The notes: generated from the letters alone by a model not told the origin. Positions 35,680-44,714 are shown, numbered from the stretch's first letter. The stretch is DNA of 64,000 nt from Alicyclobacillus tolerans (GCF_900142255.1 NZ_FRAF01000003.1:1-64000); one strand, 5' to 3'. Numbers and translations are program-made.

Positions 35680-36655
35680 GGTTCTTCGCCTTCATGATCG
35701 CGAGATAGGACAGCACATTTCCGAAAGAGCCATTGGGATCGAGGATTGCGTTGGGATACTCCTGCTGGATAACTTGCTGAAGCATGACACTACCTCCCCC
35801 AGTAAAGACCAATTCATCGATGTTCGTAAATGTGATGCCACGGCTCTTTGCAAAACTGATGATCTCGTTCAGGTGAGCTTTGAGAATACGTTGGATGAGC
35901 ATTGGGCTATTTTCAAACCGTTTCCCATTCACAGATAAGTAGCCGCGTTTTAGGATTACCTCCGCATCGTCCGCGCTTATTGTCACTCCGTATTCTGAGG
36001 TTAACGTCTCCGCTACTTTCGCTCTGAGCATGGCTATACCCTGATTGGAGAGAAAGCTCCCTGCCAAGGAAGGTCGAAGCGAGTCTGTCTGACAGAAATT
36101 TACGTTCAAACTGCCAATGTCGAAGATGATACATCGTTTGCCCCTATACAAGCTGGGGTTCGCGAACATCGGAGTCCCTTCGGGAAGTGCCAGAACAGTC
36201 TCGATGCGAAGTAGAATGGCAGGGCGATTGTTAATTTTAAGCGAAACAACTCGTTGGTCATTCTGAATGAACTGCTCAAAATTAGATTTTAGCTTTTGAT
36301 TTTTGTGAATCGAGATTGGCGCATTTACGGAGAGTTTCAAATTCACAAGGCCCCGACTGGAAAGACCTGCTTTTTCAATCGCAAGCCCACATGCAAGCAA
36401 TATACAGGTGCGATGGATGGGATTTTGCTTACTTAGGTCGTAGTCAAATTTCTCCTCGCTGATCATGTCCCCCACGAGGAAGGTCTGTCCTCCAAGTTCC
36501 AGCAGATAGTTATTGGGCTGAAGCTCCATCCCGAAATGTTCCACCTCCTGAACCAAGGTTCGAAAGCTCATCTTCTGCAATTCTCCGTTGGCGAAGAAAG
36601 CGAATTTGGTTGAACTCTTTCCTGAATCAATTGCCAAGCTAAGTTGTGTTGTCAT
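35672..36655 (-). CDS. ParM/Alp7-type actin-like plasmid segregation protein
   Basis: 327 residues with the actin-ATPase motifs: phosphate 1 SLAIDSGKSSTKFAFF, phosphate 2 CIIFDIGSLNVNFCQ and adenosine loop ELVFTGGGSVMLQQ. Such proteins form dynamic filaments that push plasmid copies apart; they act with a small DNA-binding adaptor, here the gene downstream. ATG 36655 follows AAAGAGGAGGT on the minus strand. The pair is strong evidence for a low-copy plasmid backbone. Confidence 0.85.
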   Translation of the reverse strand: MTTQLSLAIDSGKSSTKFAFFANGELQKMSFRTLVQEVEHFGMELQPNNYLLELGGQTFLVGDMISEEKFDYDLSKQNPIHRTCILLACGLAIEKAGLSSRGLVNLKLSVNAPISIHKNQKLKSNFEQFIQNDQRVVSLKINNRPAILLRIETVLALPEGTPMFANPSLYRGKRCIIFDIGSLNVNFCQTDSLRPSLAGSFLSNQGIAMLRAKVAETLTSEYGVTISADDAEVILKRGYLSVNGKRFENSPMLIQRILKAHLNEIISFAKSRGITFTNIDELVFTGGGSVMLQQVIQQEYPNAILDPNGSFGNVLSYLAIMKAKNLA

Positions 36656-36862
36656 AGAAAAACCTCCTCTTTGAATTAGTCCCTATATCATAGATGCTCG
36701 TCCGTATTTGATTCGTATAGATGCGACGAATCGTGTTCGAGCAAGGAGAAAGGCGCGAAAGTTCGTGTTTTGGACTGATAGGGCAGAAAGTGTGACGCGG
36801 GTTTTCTTGGGGTTAAGAAGCAAACGCCATTGGAGTTGACTGGGGTTAATGCAAAAAACCTC

Positions 36863-36891
36863 TTGACAATGGGCAACGACGGTATTAGTAT
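36863..36891 (+). promoter_or_regulatory. Strong sigma-A promoter of leader RNA copy 1
   Basis: TTGACA and TAGTAT with 17-base spacing; transcription should begin near 36898 and read into the hairpin and the helicase-like gene. Confidence 0.7.
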
Positions 36892-36897
36892 CGCTCT

Positions 36898-37060
36898 ACG
36901 ACTTCAATCAGAAGTCACTTTTCCCCATCGTTCATCACAAAGCTGGTTTACGTGTTGGGGTGCTGTTTTCAAATTCTTTCACTTGTAGCCCTGGGACGAG
37001 TCTGTCCTCTGGGCACTTGAAAGAATTACGGGCACCTTGACAACTTAAACCAGCTTTTTT
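36898..37060 (+). ncRNA. Structured leader RNA, copy 1 (helicase gene leader)
   Basis: A closing stem AAAGCTGGTTTA (36939-36950) pairs with TAAACCAGCTTTTTT (37046-37060), ending in a T-run like an intrinsic terminator. Inside, AATTCTTTCA pairs with TGAAAGAATT and GCCC with GGGC, giving one long rod. A 5' hairpin GACTTC/GAAGTC precedes it. The same plan recurs at 41168-41380. It could be an attenuator, an antisense or replication-control RNA for the gene at 37168. Confidence 0.65.
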
Positions 37061-37167
37061 GCGTTGCGCCCGTAGTCACCTGGGGACTGGAATGCACGAT
37101 TCCTGCACTGTCCAGGAGACAACAAACCAGTACGAGAGCGCACAAACCAACGAAAGGGGAAATGGTT

Positions 37168-38940
37168 ATGGCAACAAAGCATGAGGATTATTTCGAGGAA
37201 TTGCGAGTGCAGATTATGAATCCAGATAGATGGGATGCAGAACGTTTCATTGTATTTGACCACGAACCAGGATTGGGAAAAACGATACACGCCCAGAGAT
37301 TTGTAGGTGAAATGACTCGTAAGCATCCTTATCGAGTCCTGTGGGTTCAACCATTCAAAAAGGATGGTTTGTTGGATGCTTCCGCCAACGCAATCAACGA
37401 AACTGCTGGCAAACCTGTTGCCCTGGCTGTCGAGGGAGAGGACTTGAGGACAGGCAAGAAAAGGCAAAGCGTCATTGAACCTCAAGTGTTGGTGATAACC
37501 ACGCGAATGTATGCCCAAGTTTGCAAGGGCGAACATGAAGAACTCATCAGGGGAAGGGATATTCTGCTCATTGATGAGTATCCCAACTTAATGGACGAGA
37601 TTGTAATTTCTCGACGTGAGTTGTCCACTTTATACAGCTATAGCGTGAACATCGAATCGGGAATCCTCGATGAGATGCTGGATATGTTCCGCGACGAGTT
37701 GAGAAGGCTCCGTGTTCCCTCCGCAGAGGAGCATGGACATATGATATGGATGACGTTTCAGTCCGAGGAGTACAGGAAGTACAGGGTCGAGATCAATAAA
37801 CTCGTGAAGTCGCCAAGGGTGAAGGATTGCAGGGAACTCCTATTGAAGTTTCGGCAACTTTTTAGACACGAAGCGTACTACCACAACGGGGCATTTTATA
37901 CCTACGATGATAGCTATGATTACGTCCGATTGAAAAACAACATCATCTTGGACGCGAATGCAGATTTTTTCTATCCGTACCAATTATCAAAGAGGTTTGT
38001 TGTAAAACATCAGCCAAAGCTTTACGACTATTCGCAAACGACCCTTCATCACTACCCTGTCAACACAGGCAAGAAAGGGCTAAAAGATAGTCCAGCCTTG
38101 TTCGACCAGGTGGTTAAGATGGTAGACTTGTATGGACGAAAGGGCGTTCTCTTTGTTGTAGATAAGGAGAACAAACCAAAGCTCGAAGCGGCTATCATCA
38201 GTCATTACGGTGACGATGGTGAAAGGGAAGAGACGCTGGTGGATATATCACGAAAGCTGGGTGTAGAAATCAGCGTGGAGTACCACGGGAACCTGTTGGG
38301 GCGGAATGATTGGCGAACTTTCGACACCTGCGTCATCGTCAAAACGCCGAATTTTGATTATGGAAGCTACGCTCTGATGGCATACTTCTTTCATGCCTTG
38401 GATAAGGACAAGTCGTTTCGAAACATCGAGTTGTTCCGAGATGTTGAGGTAGAAGCCATTCGGAACAGCACCATTGCCGCTGAGTTATTCCAAGCCGTCA
38501 AGCGCATCAATCGCGATAACAGCCAGAAGGCAGAGATTTACTTGTTCTGCTCGAACGAGGAGGCGGTGGGCATCGTCAGAAAGCAGTTGCCTGGGATTAA
38601 GTATTTGCGAGAACCGTGGGGCGATGGAATGACCAAATGCCAGGCAGATGATGAGGGACAAGACGAGAAGAGTAAGCTTTCAAAGTTGAAGGATCTCATC
38701 CTGAAATACAAGGCGGCAGGCGTAGACAGCGTTCGGAAACAAGAACTTCGCCTCCAAATCGGATACAGTAAATCGGCTTTTTCACATCGGCTGAGTGAAT
38801 TAAAGTCGTTCCTTGAGGAGCACGATATTATCAATGATGGGCAACGTTTGCGATTCCAGGTGCAGGGCGGCGGTAGTCAGGCTAAATCGGATCAGCATTC
38901 AAGGCTCGGAGAAGATACAAGAGAATTGGTCACGGTATAG
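37168..38940 (+). CDS. Superfamily 2-like helicase/ATPase with C-terminal winged helix
   Basis: 591 residues. Walker A is DHEPGLGKTIHAQRF and Walker B DILLIDEYPNLMDEI; a later part (FQAVKRINRDNSQKAEIYLF) looks like helicase motif VI. The C-terminus (RKQELRLQIGYSKSAFSHRL, then SELKSFLEEHDI) is a winged helix. ATG 37168 has AAAGGGGAA at a good distance; ATG 37162 is too close. Lying opposite the ParM genes and behind a structured leader, it is the best candidate for a replication protein of the element, though a simple helicase role is equally compatible. Confidence 0.6.
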   Translation: MATKHEDYFEELRVQIMNPDRWDAERFIVFDHEPGLGKTIHAQRFVGEMTRKHPYRVLWVQPFKKDGLLDASANAINETAGKPVALAVEGEDLRTGKKRQSVIEPQVLVITTRMYAQVCKGEHEELIRGRDILLIDEYPNLMDEIVISRRELSTLYSYSVNIESGILDEMLDMFRDELRRLRVPSAEEHGHMIWMTFQSEEYRKYRVEINKLVKSPRVKDCRELLLKFRQLFRHEAYYHNGAFYTYDDSYDYVRLKNNIILDANADFFYPYQLSKRFVVKHQPKLYDYSQTTLHHYPVNTGKKGLKDSPALFDQVVKMVDLYGRKGVLFVVDKENKPKLEAAIISHYGDDGEREETLVDISRKLGVEISVEYHGNLLGRNDWRTFDTCVIVKTPNFDYGSYALMAYFFHALDKDKSFRNIELFRDVEVEAIRNSTIAAELFQAVKRINRDNSQKAEIYLFCSNEEAVGIVRKQLPGIKYLREPWGDGMTKCQADDEGQDEKSKLSKLKDLILKYKAAGVDSVRKQELRLQIGYSKSAFSHRLSELKSFLEEHDIINDGQRLRFQVQGGGSQAKSDQHSRLGEDTRELVTV

Positions 38941-38959
38941 GAGAAGCTGTGACGATACG

Positions 38960-38987
38960 CGGGGCGGTTGAATACCGTCCCGTTTTT
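38960..38987 (+). terminator. Intrinsic terminator of the helicase gene
   Basis: CGGGGCGGT / ACCGTCCCG stem followed by TTTTT, 20 bases after the stop. Confidence 0.8.
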
Positions 38988-40077
38988 GCGTTGACTGTCG
39001 TTCCTAAAACCTTCGCTATCGAATATCCTGTTCGCTATAATTGACGCATCTGAAAGGGCGTTTGTTTTCTTTACCAGGGAATTTGCTACACCAATGTTAA
39101 TGGAGTGGTGTTCAAAGTTTCAATTCATCTGTAAATGGTTGTTTCCCCTGATGAGATGTTTCATCCTTCGGGTTGTATAGAATCTCCATGATAGTAGGAG
39201 CTACATGGTAGCCTGATCCCTCACCAGTTTTCATTTACAGCTTATGATTATCATCATGTCAAGGTTACAGTGGCTAACGATACTGCCACAAAGCTCTGTG
39301 GTGTGAATGGAGGTTTCTTCATTTGTATTGAATGATTTGCCATTGCAACAATGGGTAACTCGCTACTGGAATTGTCACTACGTACATTGATAAAGTGGTT
39401 CACGGGTTTCGGATAACCACTTTGTTGGCGTTTCTACTTGAGGTGGTGAGTTTCGGATAAACCATCATTGCATTTTAGTTGCAGAACAACCAGACCTCCA
39501 CTATTGAGAAAAGTTCCATTGTGGCAGTGGTTTGCGTTCCTCAGTGCCGCAGGGCACAGTTGAAATCCATTGCGCCCAAGTTCCGCAAGCTACCAAGATG
39601 GCATCCTCGTCTCAAGAGCTTCGTGTGCCTGAAGAGCCATCTTTTGAGCGTCTTTTCCGTAGATAGTTATAATGTAACCATAGATTCCTGACACCCATAG
39701 GATGTGGAGATGTAAGTCATTACTCGTATTTGGAAAATCAGAGATAAATTATGACCAACCAAAAAGTTGTTCTGACTGAGAACCTCCACTATATATAAAA
39801 TGTTTCAAGAACAACTTTTCGGTTCGGCTTTATCATAATGATTTCTGATTTCACTCTATGAACGTCCTGGAACAACTTTTGATTAGCATCGCTTTACTGG
39901 TTCTCCCTACATATCACCACTCCGTTCCGTTAACGACCCCATGATTTCCCCTGTCTATCTATCACTTTTCCCTATTTGTGCTCCGACGAGGTAGAACACG
40001 TTTTATGTGGTTGACCTACTTGACACCGACTATCATTGCATTAAGGCAACAAAAAGTGATGAAAGGTGGTTGACAGA
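38988..40077. other. Gene-less region carrying repeat copy B
   Basis: More than 1 kb without a supported gene. CTGTAAATG at 39130 and its inverted form CATTTACAG at 39231 flank a stretch of about 100 bases. The main content is the repeat at 39469-39888. Placement just after a replication-type helicase makes this a natural place to look for an origin. Confidence 0.5.
39469..39888. repeat. Diverged repeat, copy B, with inverted repeat
   Basis: Homologous to 4463-4822 in the same orientation. The left arm is at 39757-39773 (AACCAAAAAGTTGTTCT) and the right arm at 39808-39825 (AGAACAACTTTTCGGTTC) around CTCCACTATATATAAA; a third half-site GGAACAACTTTT is at 39869. The hairpin GTGCCGCAGGGCAC is also kept. 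Spacing between elements is conserved while the filler is not, which points to selection on the sites. Confidence 0.7.
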
Positions 40078-40395
40078 TTGACGAAAATGGAAGAGCTAAA
40101 CGCGAGAGTGGAACGGGTGGAGAGGAGCGTGTTTGAACACTCACTTTGTCCCAAAAAACTCGATGAACTACTTGATATGCAAGGGGAAATCTCGGACATT
40201 AGAGAGTCGTTCCTCAATCAGCCCTTCACTGGAATCGCAGTGGAAGAGCTTGAAGATCTACGCTTCCGCATCTTGGAGTGTGAATTCAATGTCCACATCT
40301 TCGCCAGTGAAGCGATGTATCAGAGTACGGAGGAATCGATGCGGCGACTGAATGATTTGTACGAAACAGTGTCAGACGGAGGAGAGAACCAGTGA
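40078..40395 (+). CDS. Hypothetical coiled-coil protein, 105 aa
   Basis: TTG 40078 with AAAGGTGG upstream (GTG 40066 is in frame). Heptads in MEELNARVERVERSVFEHSL and later helices suggest an all-alpha protein. The stop codon region overlaps the GTG of the next gene, so the two are coupled. No family recognised. Confidence 0.5.
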   Translation: MTKMEELNARVERVERSVFEHSLCPKKLDELLDMQGEISDIRESFLNQPFTGIAVEELEDLRFRILECEFNVHIFASEAMYQSTEESMRRLNDLYETVSDGGENQ

Positions 40396-40787
40396 ACCAT
40401 AACGACAACGACGACTTTATCGCAAGAGATTATCGGGTACTGACAGTTTGGCAACGATCCATGAGACTCTGTGAGGATATCTATGCCCTGACAAAAAAAT
40501 TTCCAAAGCACGAACTATACGCTCTGGGATCTCAGGGTCAGCGATCCAGTAGTAGTGTCCCCTTGAATATAAGCGAATCCAACGCTTTCCAGTTATACCC
40601 TCGCAAGCAGATAATGTTCCTTTCCAATGCACTTGGCTCTCTTCAAGAAACAAGATGTTTTCTGGAGTTGTCTTTACGTCTCGGCTATATCGACGCAGAT
40701 ACTCACACCAAGCTGGATAAAGAATCGGAAGAACTCATCCGCATGCTGGTGGGCATGATTAAGAAAGTCAAATCGAAAATCGCTTAA
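40392..40787 (+). CDS. Four-helix-bundle protein (S23 ribosomal / Avd type)
   Basis: 131 residues with the signature of the 23S rRNA intervening-sequence / diversity-generating retroelement accessory fold: LTVWQRSMRLCEDIYALTKK, FPKHELYALGSQGQRSSSSV, PLNISESNA, LGSLQETRCFLELSLRLGYI. These proteins form pentameric barrels that bind nucleic acid. No reverse transcriptase is nearby, so a retroelement role is unlikely. GTG 40392 overlaps the upstream stop. Confidence 0.85.
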   Translation: MNHNDNDDFIARDYRVLTVWQRSMRLCEDIYALTKKFPKHELYALGSQGQRSSSSVPLNISESNAFQLYPRKQIMFLSNALGSLQETRCFLELSLRLGYIDADTHTKLDKESEELIRMLVGMIKKVKSKIA

Positions 40788-40875
40788 TCCCATGTCCTTA
40801 ACCTCCTCAATCCCTGCCTGGTTCTCTCGACAATTACGAACACCTGTTCCATAATCGGAGCAGGAGGGATCGGAT

Positions 40876-41091
40876 ATGGGAGAAGTCTCAGGTCTTGATC
40901 GGGAAGGCGTTCATCTCGATGACGAAATCATGTTTGACGAATGGGTCAGAGGGTGCGTTGCGCGGGAACGGGAGGAGTGTAGAAACCTGGATCAGGTCAG
41001 AGTACTCAGCAGAGATGACGGCTGGCAGTTTCCATCACCATTGACGGAGGACGCGTTCAGATTGCTGATGGAGATGGTAGTTGGGGAATAA
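40876..41091 (+). CDS. Small hypothetical protein, 71 aa
   Basis: ATG 40876 follows GCAGGAGGGATC. The product MGEVSGLDREGVHLDDEIMF is acidic and ends SPLTEDAFRLLMEMVVGE. No family recognised. It is the last gene before the second leader RNA promoter. Confidence 0.5.
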   Translation: MGEVSGLDREGVHLDDEIMFDEWVRGCVAREREECRNLDQVRVLSRDDGWQFPSPLTEDAFRLLMEMVVGE

Positions 41092-41132
41092 CTACTCATT
41101 GGTTCAAACTATCGGCATTGACAAATAGGGTG

Positions 41133-41161
41133 TTGACAGAAGTCGATATCCGTGGTAGATT
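41133..41161 (+). promoter_or_regulatory. Promoter of leader RNA copy 2
   Basis: TTGACA and TAGATT with 17-base spacing, the same arrangement as at 36863-36891; start of transcription expected near 41168. Confidence 0.65.
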
Positions 41162-41167
41162 TATTCC

Positions 41168-41380
41168 ACACAGTTAATCATGAAGTCTTTCCCCAAATAG
41201 AAAGACTTTAGATTTAGCGAGTTTCCTCTCATAAATATGCTGACAAAGCTGGTTTATTTGAGAGGTGCTTTTTTACTTAGACAAATGCTTCACCAATGGT
41301 TCTATGGGTTTTCTATGCCCTTAGAACAATTGGATGTCTAAGTAAAATGAAAAGCACCTTTGGACTAAGCCAGCTTTTTT
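41168..41380 (+). ncRNA. Structured leader RNA, copy 2
   Basis: Outer stem AAAGCTGGTTTA (41245-41256) with TAAGCCAGCTTTTTT (41366-41380); the A-to-G change keeps pairing through a G-U wobble. Within it GGTGCTTTT pairs with AAAAGCACC, TTACTTAGACA with TGTCTAAGTAA, CCAAT with ATTGG and GTTCTA with TAGAAC, forming one long rod. A 5' hairpin AGTCTTTC/GAAAGACT precedes it. Primary sequence differs from copy 1 except the outer stem, so the shape appears to be what matters. Confidence 0.65.
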
Positions 41381-41561
41381 GTTTTGCCTATATCCAAAGG
41401 GAAGCTTTCAAACCCGTTCCTTGACAACTGAATAGCAAGGGTTACCCAACGCCGCTCCCGTTCGGTATCCCTGGAACATAACGGTTGGTACAAGGGAGAG
41501 GATACAACGTATCTTCTTTTCCTTATGCCAACAAATCTAATTTGAGAGGATGAAGAGAATG

Positions 41562-41951
41562 ATGACAACACAGACGAAGGCAAGCTTGGAGAAAACAGTA
41601 TCGACCCTGACGGAGAAATTGGCTAACGAAAAGATGGCACACATTGCAACCATTTTGAATGGCAAATATGAGTTAAAAATGTACGACTACTTCATGGGGT
41701 TGAATGAAAATAGCTGTTACGTAATGTTCACGAGTGAAAAGATCGACAGGAGTATTCTTGTAACAAAGAAGTATGAACTTGACGAAATGATTGAATGTGA
41801 CGCTGAGTGTGAGGCACTAAACCTTTGGAATTTGTGGGTCGAATGCGGTAAGGAAATTTTCGAGATTGAGTTTTTAGGAAAAGAACTGACCACAGTAAGC
41901 TCAAATGATGAGGCTGTTGATTCATTTCTGAAATTCCTTCAAGAAAACTAA
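41562..41951 (+). CDS. Small unknown protein, member 1 of a paralogous pair
   Basis: ATG 41562 (or 41559) follows GAGAGGATGAAG. The 129-residue protein has KLANEKMAHIATILNGKYEL and, near residue 80-100, ELDEMIECDAECEALNLWNL. The latter resembles QDMLEVDAEHEAAHLADFL in the protein at 42112, suggesting a shared helical module. It lies just downstream of leader RNA copy 2. No known family. Confidence 0.5.
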   Translation: MTTQTKASLEKTVSTLTEKLANEKMAHIATILNGKYELKMYDYFMGLNENSCYVMFTSEKIDRSILVTKKYELDEMIECDAECEALNLWNLWVECGKEIFEIEFLGKELTTVSSNDEAVDSFLKFLQEN

Positions 41952-42111
41952 TGCCATCTCAGGCGGGCACGCAGGTGAGAAATCCCCCCTGTCTACCCCT
42001 TTGGGGGGAGAGAAAGTCATTGCAAGGATTGAAGGCGGGAGTACGGCAGATGAACAAGGTCTGAATAGTCAATGCTTCAGATAGAAACCAATTGTAAAGG
42101 AGAGTTTTCTC

Positions 42112-42411
42112 ATGAGCATGAGTGTAAAAGAAAAGGACAAGTTAGCAGTGCAGAAAGATCAGATCGGTCTGGTTTACGAGAAGATAAATAGTATTACAAC
42201 AGTTTTGGAACGAAGCTACGGGATCAAGGCAATTCCCTTGATTGACTCAGCCCACGATGAATGTCAACTCGTCCTGCAACCAACGGGTGAGCCTGTCGGT
42301 ACAACCCATTACTACGACACACAGGATATGCTCGAAGTCGATGCTGAACATGAAGCCGCACATTTGGCAGACTTCCTTGTCCGCCACGTCATCAATAAGT
42401 GTCAGGGTTAA
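42112..42411 (+). CDS. Small unknown protein, member 2 of a paralogous pair
   Basis: ATG 42112 follows AAAGGAGAG. 99 residues beginning MSMSVKEKDKLAVQKDQIGL, with VLERSYGIKAIPLI and the shared helix QDMLEVDAEHEAAHLADFL. Similar in plan to the 41562 product. A helical, probably dimeric, cytosolic protein; function unknown. Confidence 0.5.
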   Translation: MSMSVKEKDKLAVQKDQIGLVYEKINSITTVLERSYGIKAIPLIDSAHDECQLVLQPTGEPVGTTHYYDTQDMLEVDAEHEAAHLADFLVRHVINKCQG

Positions 42412-42546
42412 GAGAGTCATAAGGCGGGCGGGTACGTTCTCAAGACGTATCTGTCCGCTCAAGCAACGCCTGTATCACACAATAGAAAAGCAACCGCCCC
42501 AGCATGATATTGAATTCGATAATACTTAAGAGGAGATGTTCACTAT

Positions 42547-43485
42547 ATGCGTGAAATTCCAAAGCGATTTTTGGACGAGAAGATACTGATTTTAGTAGAA
42601 TATGGGGATAGCCAAGAAATGGTAATGGTTGAGGTTTCGGAATTTGATATTTATGGAGACGTGTTGAGGGGTGTTAAGGTTAGACCTGTTTCAGAGGATA
42701 GGGAATTCAAGCTTAGACACTCTTTATTAACGAACTATCATTTCTATTATGATTGGAATACGAATGAAGCAGGGTTGCATAAGTACGATGGGGAAAAGAA
42801 AGTTGATGTAACAATCGGAATTGAGAAATCCAGAATATTACAATCCTTTGTACCTGAAATTAAAAAATTGGAGGAAGCGTTGAAAGCGGAACAATGTAAC
42901 AGAAAAAATGAAATTGAGAAGATTGACCCGAAGCGAATCCCGTGTTTAACGACGAATATCGAGTCGGGCTATGAATATGTCGTTAGGGCTGGGATCGTCG
43001 ATGTTTGTTCGAAAAAGGAATACGAACATTTCGGGCATCAAATTACCCAATTTAGCCCTGAATATGAACTGCGGCTCTCTGATAAAATATGGGATGAAAT
43101 GTATAGAACAAAAAACCTTGTGAAGTACGTTGAGGCTCTACGATGCAGTGAAGGAATTGGATATCATTGGGATACTCTTTATTTTCTTGCGGAAGATGAG
43201 TATAACATGGTGAAAGAAGAGTACGCTACTGTCCGACTTGAACTTATAAGAAGACGAGAAGAAGCTGAGAGAGAGGAAAATCGGCGATTTCAAGAAAGGC
43301 AAAAACAAGAGCAGTTGCAATTGGAACAATGTATAAGGGAAGCTAAGAGTTCTGGGCAAAATGTTCTGTATAAATCCTGGATGGCACCATGTAACAACCC
43401 TAAAGAGGAATGTTCCTTAGACGAAGTGTGTGTCTATATCACGCCAACTGGTGAGCAGATAACAGAAAGATGTCACACATATTGA
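42547..43485 (+). CDS. Hypothetical protein with charged coiled-coil, 312 aa
   Basis: ATG 42547 follows AAGAGGAGATG. The N-terminal 150 residues are alpha/beta (EIPKRFLDEKILILVEYGDS), the middle contains IPCLTTNIESGYEYVVRAGI, and residues 215-270 are a long Glu/Arg-rich helix (LELIRRREEAEREENRRFQE). The last part has three cysteines (CNNPKEECSLDEVC). No family recognised. The lower GC of this gene compared with its neighbours hints at a different origin. Confidence 0.5.
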   Translation: MREIPKRFLDEKILILVEYGDSQEMVMVEVSEFDIYGDVLRGVKVRPVSEDREFKLRHSLLTNYHFYYDWNTNEAGLHKYDGEKKVDVTIGIEKSRILQSFVPEIKKLEEALKAEQCNRKNEIEKIDPKRIPCLTTNIESGYEYVVRAGIVDVCSKKEYEHFGHQITQFSPEYELRLSDKIWDEMYRTKNLVKYVEALRCSEGIGYHWDTLYFLAEDEYNMVKEEYATVRLELIRRREEAEREENRRFQERQKQEQLQLEQCIREAKSSGQNVLYKSWMAPCNNPKEECSLDEVCVYITPTGEQITERCHTY

Positions 43486-43521
43486 GATCCCAGATAATGT
43501 TAAGAATCAAATATGATTATG

Positions 43522-43551
43522 GGGCTGGGTCAGTCAGTGTGACTCCAGCCC
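43522..43551. terminator. Hairpin after the coiled-coil gene
   Basis: GGGCTGG / CCAGCCC with an inner GTCA/TGAC pair, 36 bases after the stop. There is no T-run, so termination may be weak. Confidence 0.5.
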
Positions 43552-43856
43552 TTACTGTTCGGTGGATACCATTATCGTCTATTAACAAAACATCGATTAT
43601 GTTTTGAAGCAACGCTATTTAATAGGAAGAAGGTCAACCATATCGGTGAGAGTGACGTGTTCCACACCGCTCCTTGCGAATAAGTCCAGCCCATATCGTT
43701 AGGTTGGGTATGGTTATCGCCAATCAACAGAACGATGATTGTGTTGCATTGGAGCCGAACCTGGAGTTAAAATTTGTCTGTGAGTGCAACGGAACTCTGC
43801 ACTTTCAGTGACGGATTGAATGCAACAGAATTCTCAGCCGATTGAGGAGGGGGCAT
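43552..43856. other. Recombinase upstream region with direct repeats
   Basis: Two related blocks, near 43573-43610 and 43708-43745, share TTATCG...AACA(A/G)AACnAT(C/G)ATT(A/G)TGTT. Closer to the gene, GCAACGGAACTCTGC and GCAACAGAATTCTCA (43788 and 43822) repeat about 34 bases apart. The positions fit arm- or core-type recombinase sites or operators of the tyrosine recombinase that follows. Confidence 0.45.
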
Positions 43857-44714
43857 ATGGAAGATCTAATAGAACAATTTTCAGTGTACCTCATTCAATC
43901 AGGCAAAAGTGAGAATACTATCCAGACATATGCCCTGAACGTCAAACAGTATCTCAGATGGTTCGCGGACACATATGGTATGGAATGTAGGAGACTGCAT
44001 CGGGAAAATATCCTCGATTACAAAGCATATCTGCTAAATGTACAGAAGTATAAGGGCAGGCATCTCAATGCAAGAACCATCAATGGCCGATTGAGCGCGC
44101 TCTGCAGTTTCAACCGATTTCTTATTAACAAAGGGATCCAGAGCGATGTTGTTGTCGATAAGGAAGACTTCGCTAAAGTCCAGATCGAATATGCCAATCC
44201 ATGCACAATCCAAAAGGCGGATGTTGAGCGGTTCCGTCAAATGATTCTGGAGGCTGGAGATAAGCGTCTGTACGCCTTGGTGACGATATTGGCATATGCA
44301 GGATTACGGATTAGTGAAGCGCTGGACATCAAGCTTTCGGATTTGAACTTGCAGATGAAAGAGCTTGTCGTTCGGAAGGGCAAGGGAGGCAAACAAAGAC
44401 TCGTTTACCTAAATAGCAAGATTGTCACTGCAGTGCGAGAGTATCTAAGGACAAGAAGGGCCGATAGCGAGTACCTCTTTGCCTCTCGTGAAAGCGAGCG
44501 GGTTGACAGGACGGTGATCAACAAACTGTTCAAGCGGTTTAGCGATACGATCACGCCACACATGCTTCGGCACTTCTACTGCTCGCGCTGTCTTGAGTCG
44601 GGTTATTCGATTCACGAGATAGCGGCGCAAGCAGGGCACAGGGACTTAAAGACCACGCTGATATACACCAACCCAAGTCGGGAGGAAATGAAGCGGAAGG
44701 CGGAATTATTGTAG
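43857..44714 (+). CDS. Tyrosine recombinase (XerC/XerD-like)
   Basis: ATG 43857 follows GAGGAGGGG. 285 residues: SAM-like N-terminal domain (LIEQFSVYLIQSGKSENTIQ) and catalytic domain with Arg in YAGLRISEALDIKL, the beta-hairpin Lys in VVRKGKGGKQRLVYL, His-x-x-Arg in TPHMLRHFYCSRCL, His in QAGHRDLKTTLIYT and the final Tyr there. All active-site residues are present, so it should be active, either resolving plasmid dimers or integrating the element. Confidence 0.9.
   Translation: MEDLIEQFSVYLIQSGKSENTIQTYALNVKQYLRWFADTYGMECRRLHRENILDYKAYLLNVQKYKGRHLNARTINGRLSALCSFNRFLINKGIQSDVVVDKEDFAKVQIEYANPCTIQKADVERFRQMILEAGDKRLYALVTILAYAGLRISEALDIKLSDLNLQMKELVVRKGKGGKQRLVYLNSKIVTAVREYLRTRRADSEYLFASRESERVDRTVINKLFKRFSDTITPHMLRHFYCSRCLESGYSIHEIAAQAGHRDLKTTLIYTNPSREEMKRKAELL

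Noticed and set aside
40392-40787. Diversity-generating retroelement (Avd-like gene)
   Set aside because: No reverse transcriptase, template repeat or variable repeat was seen in the window; the four-helix protein alone is common.
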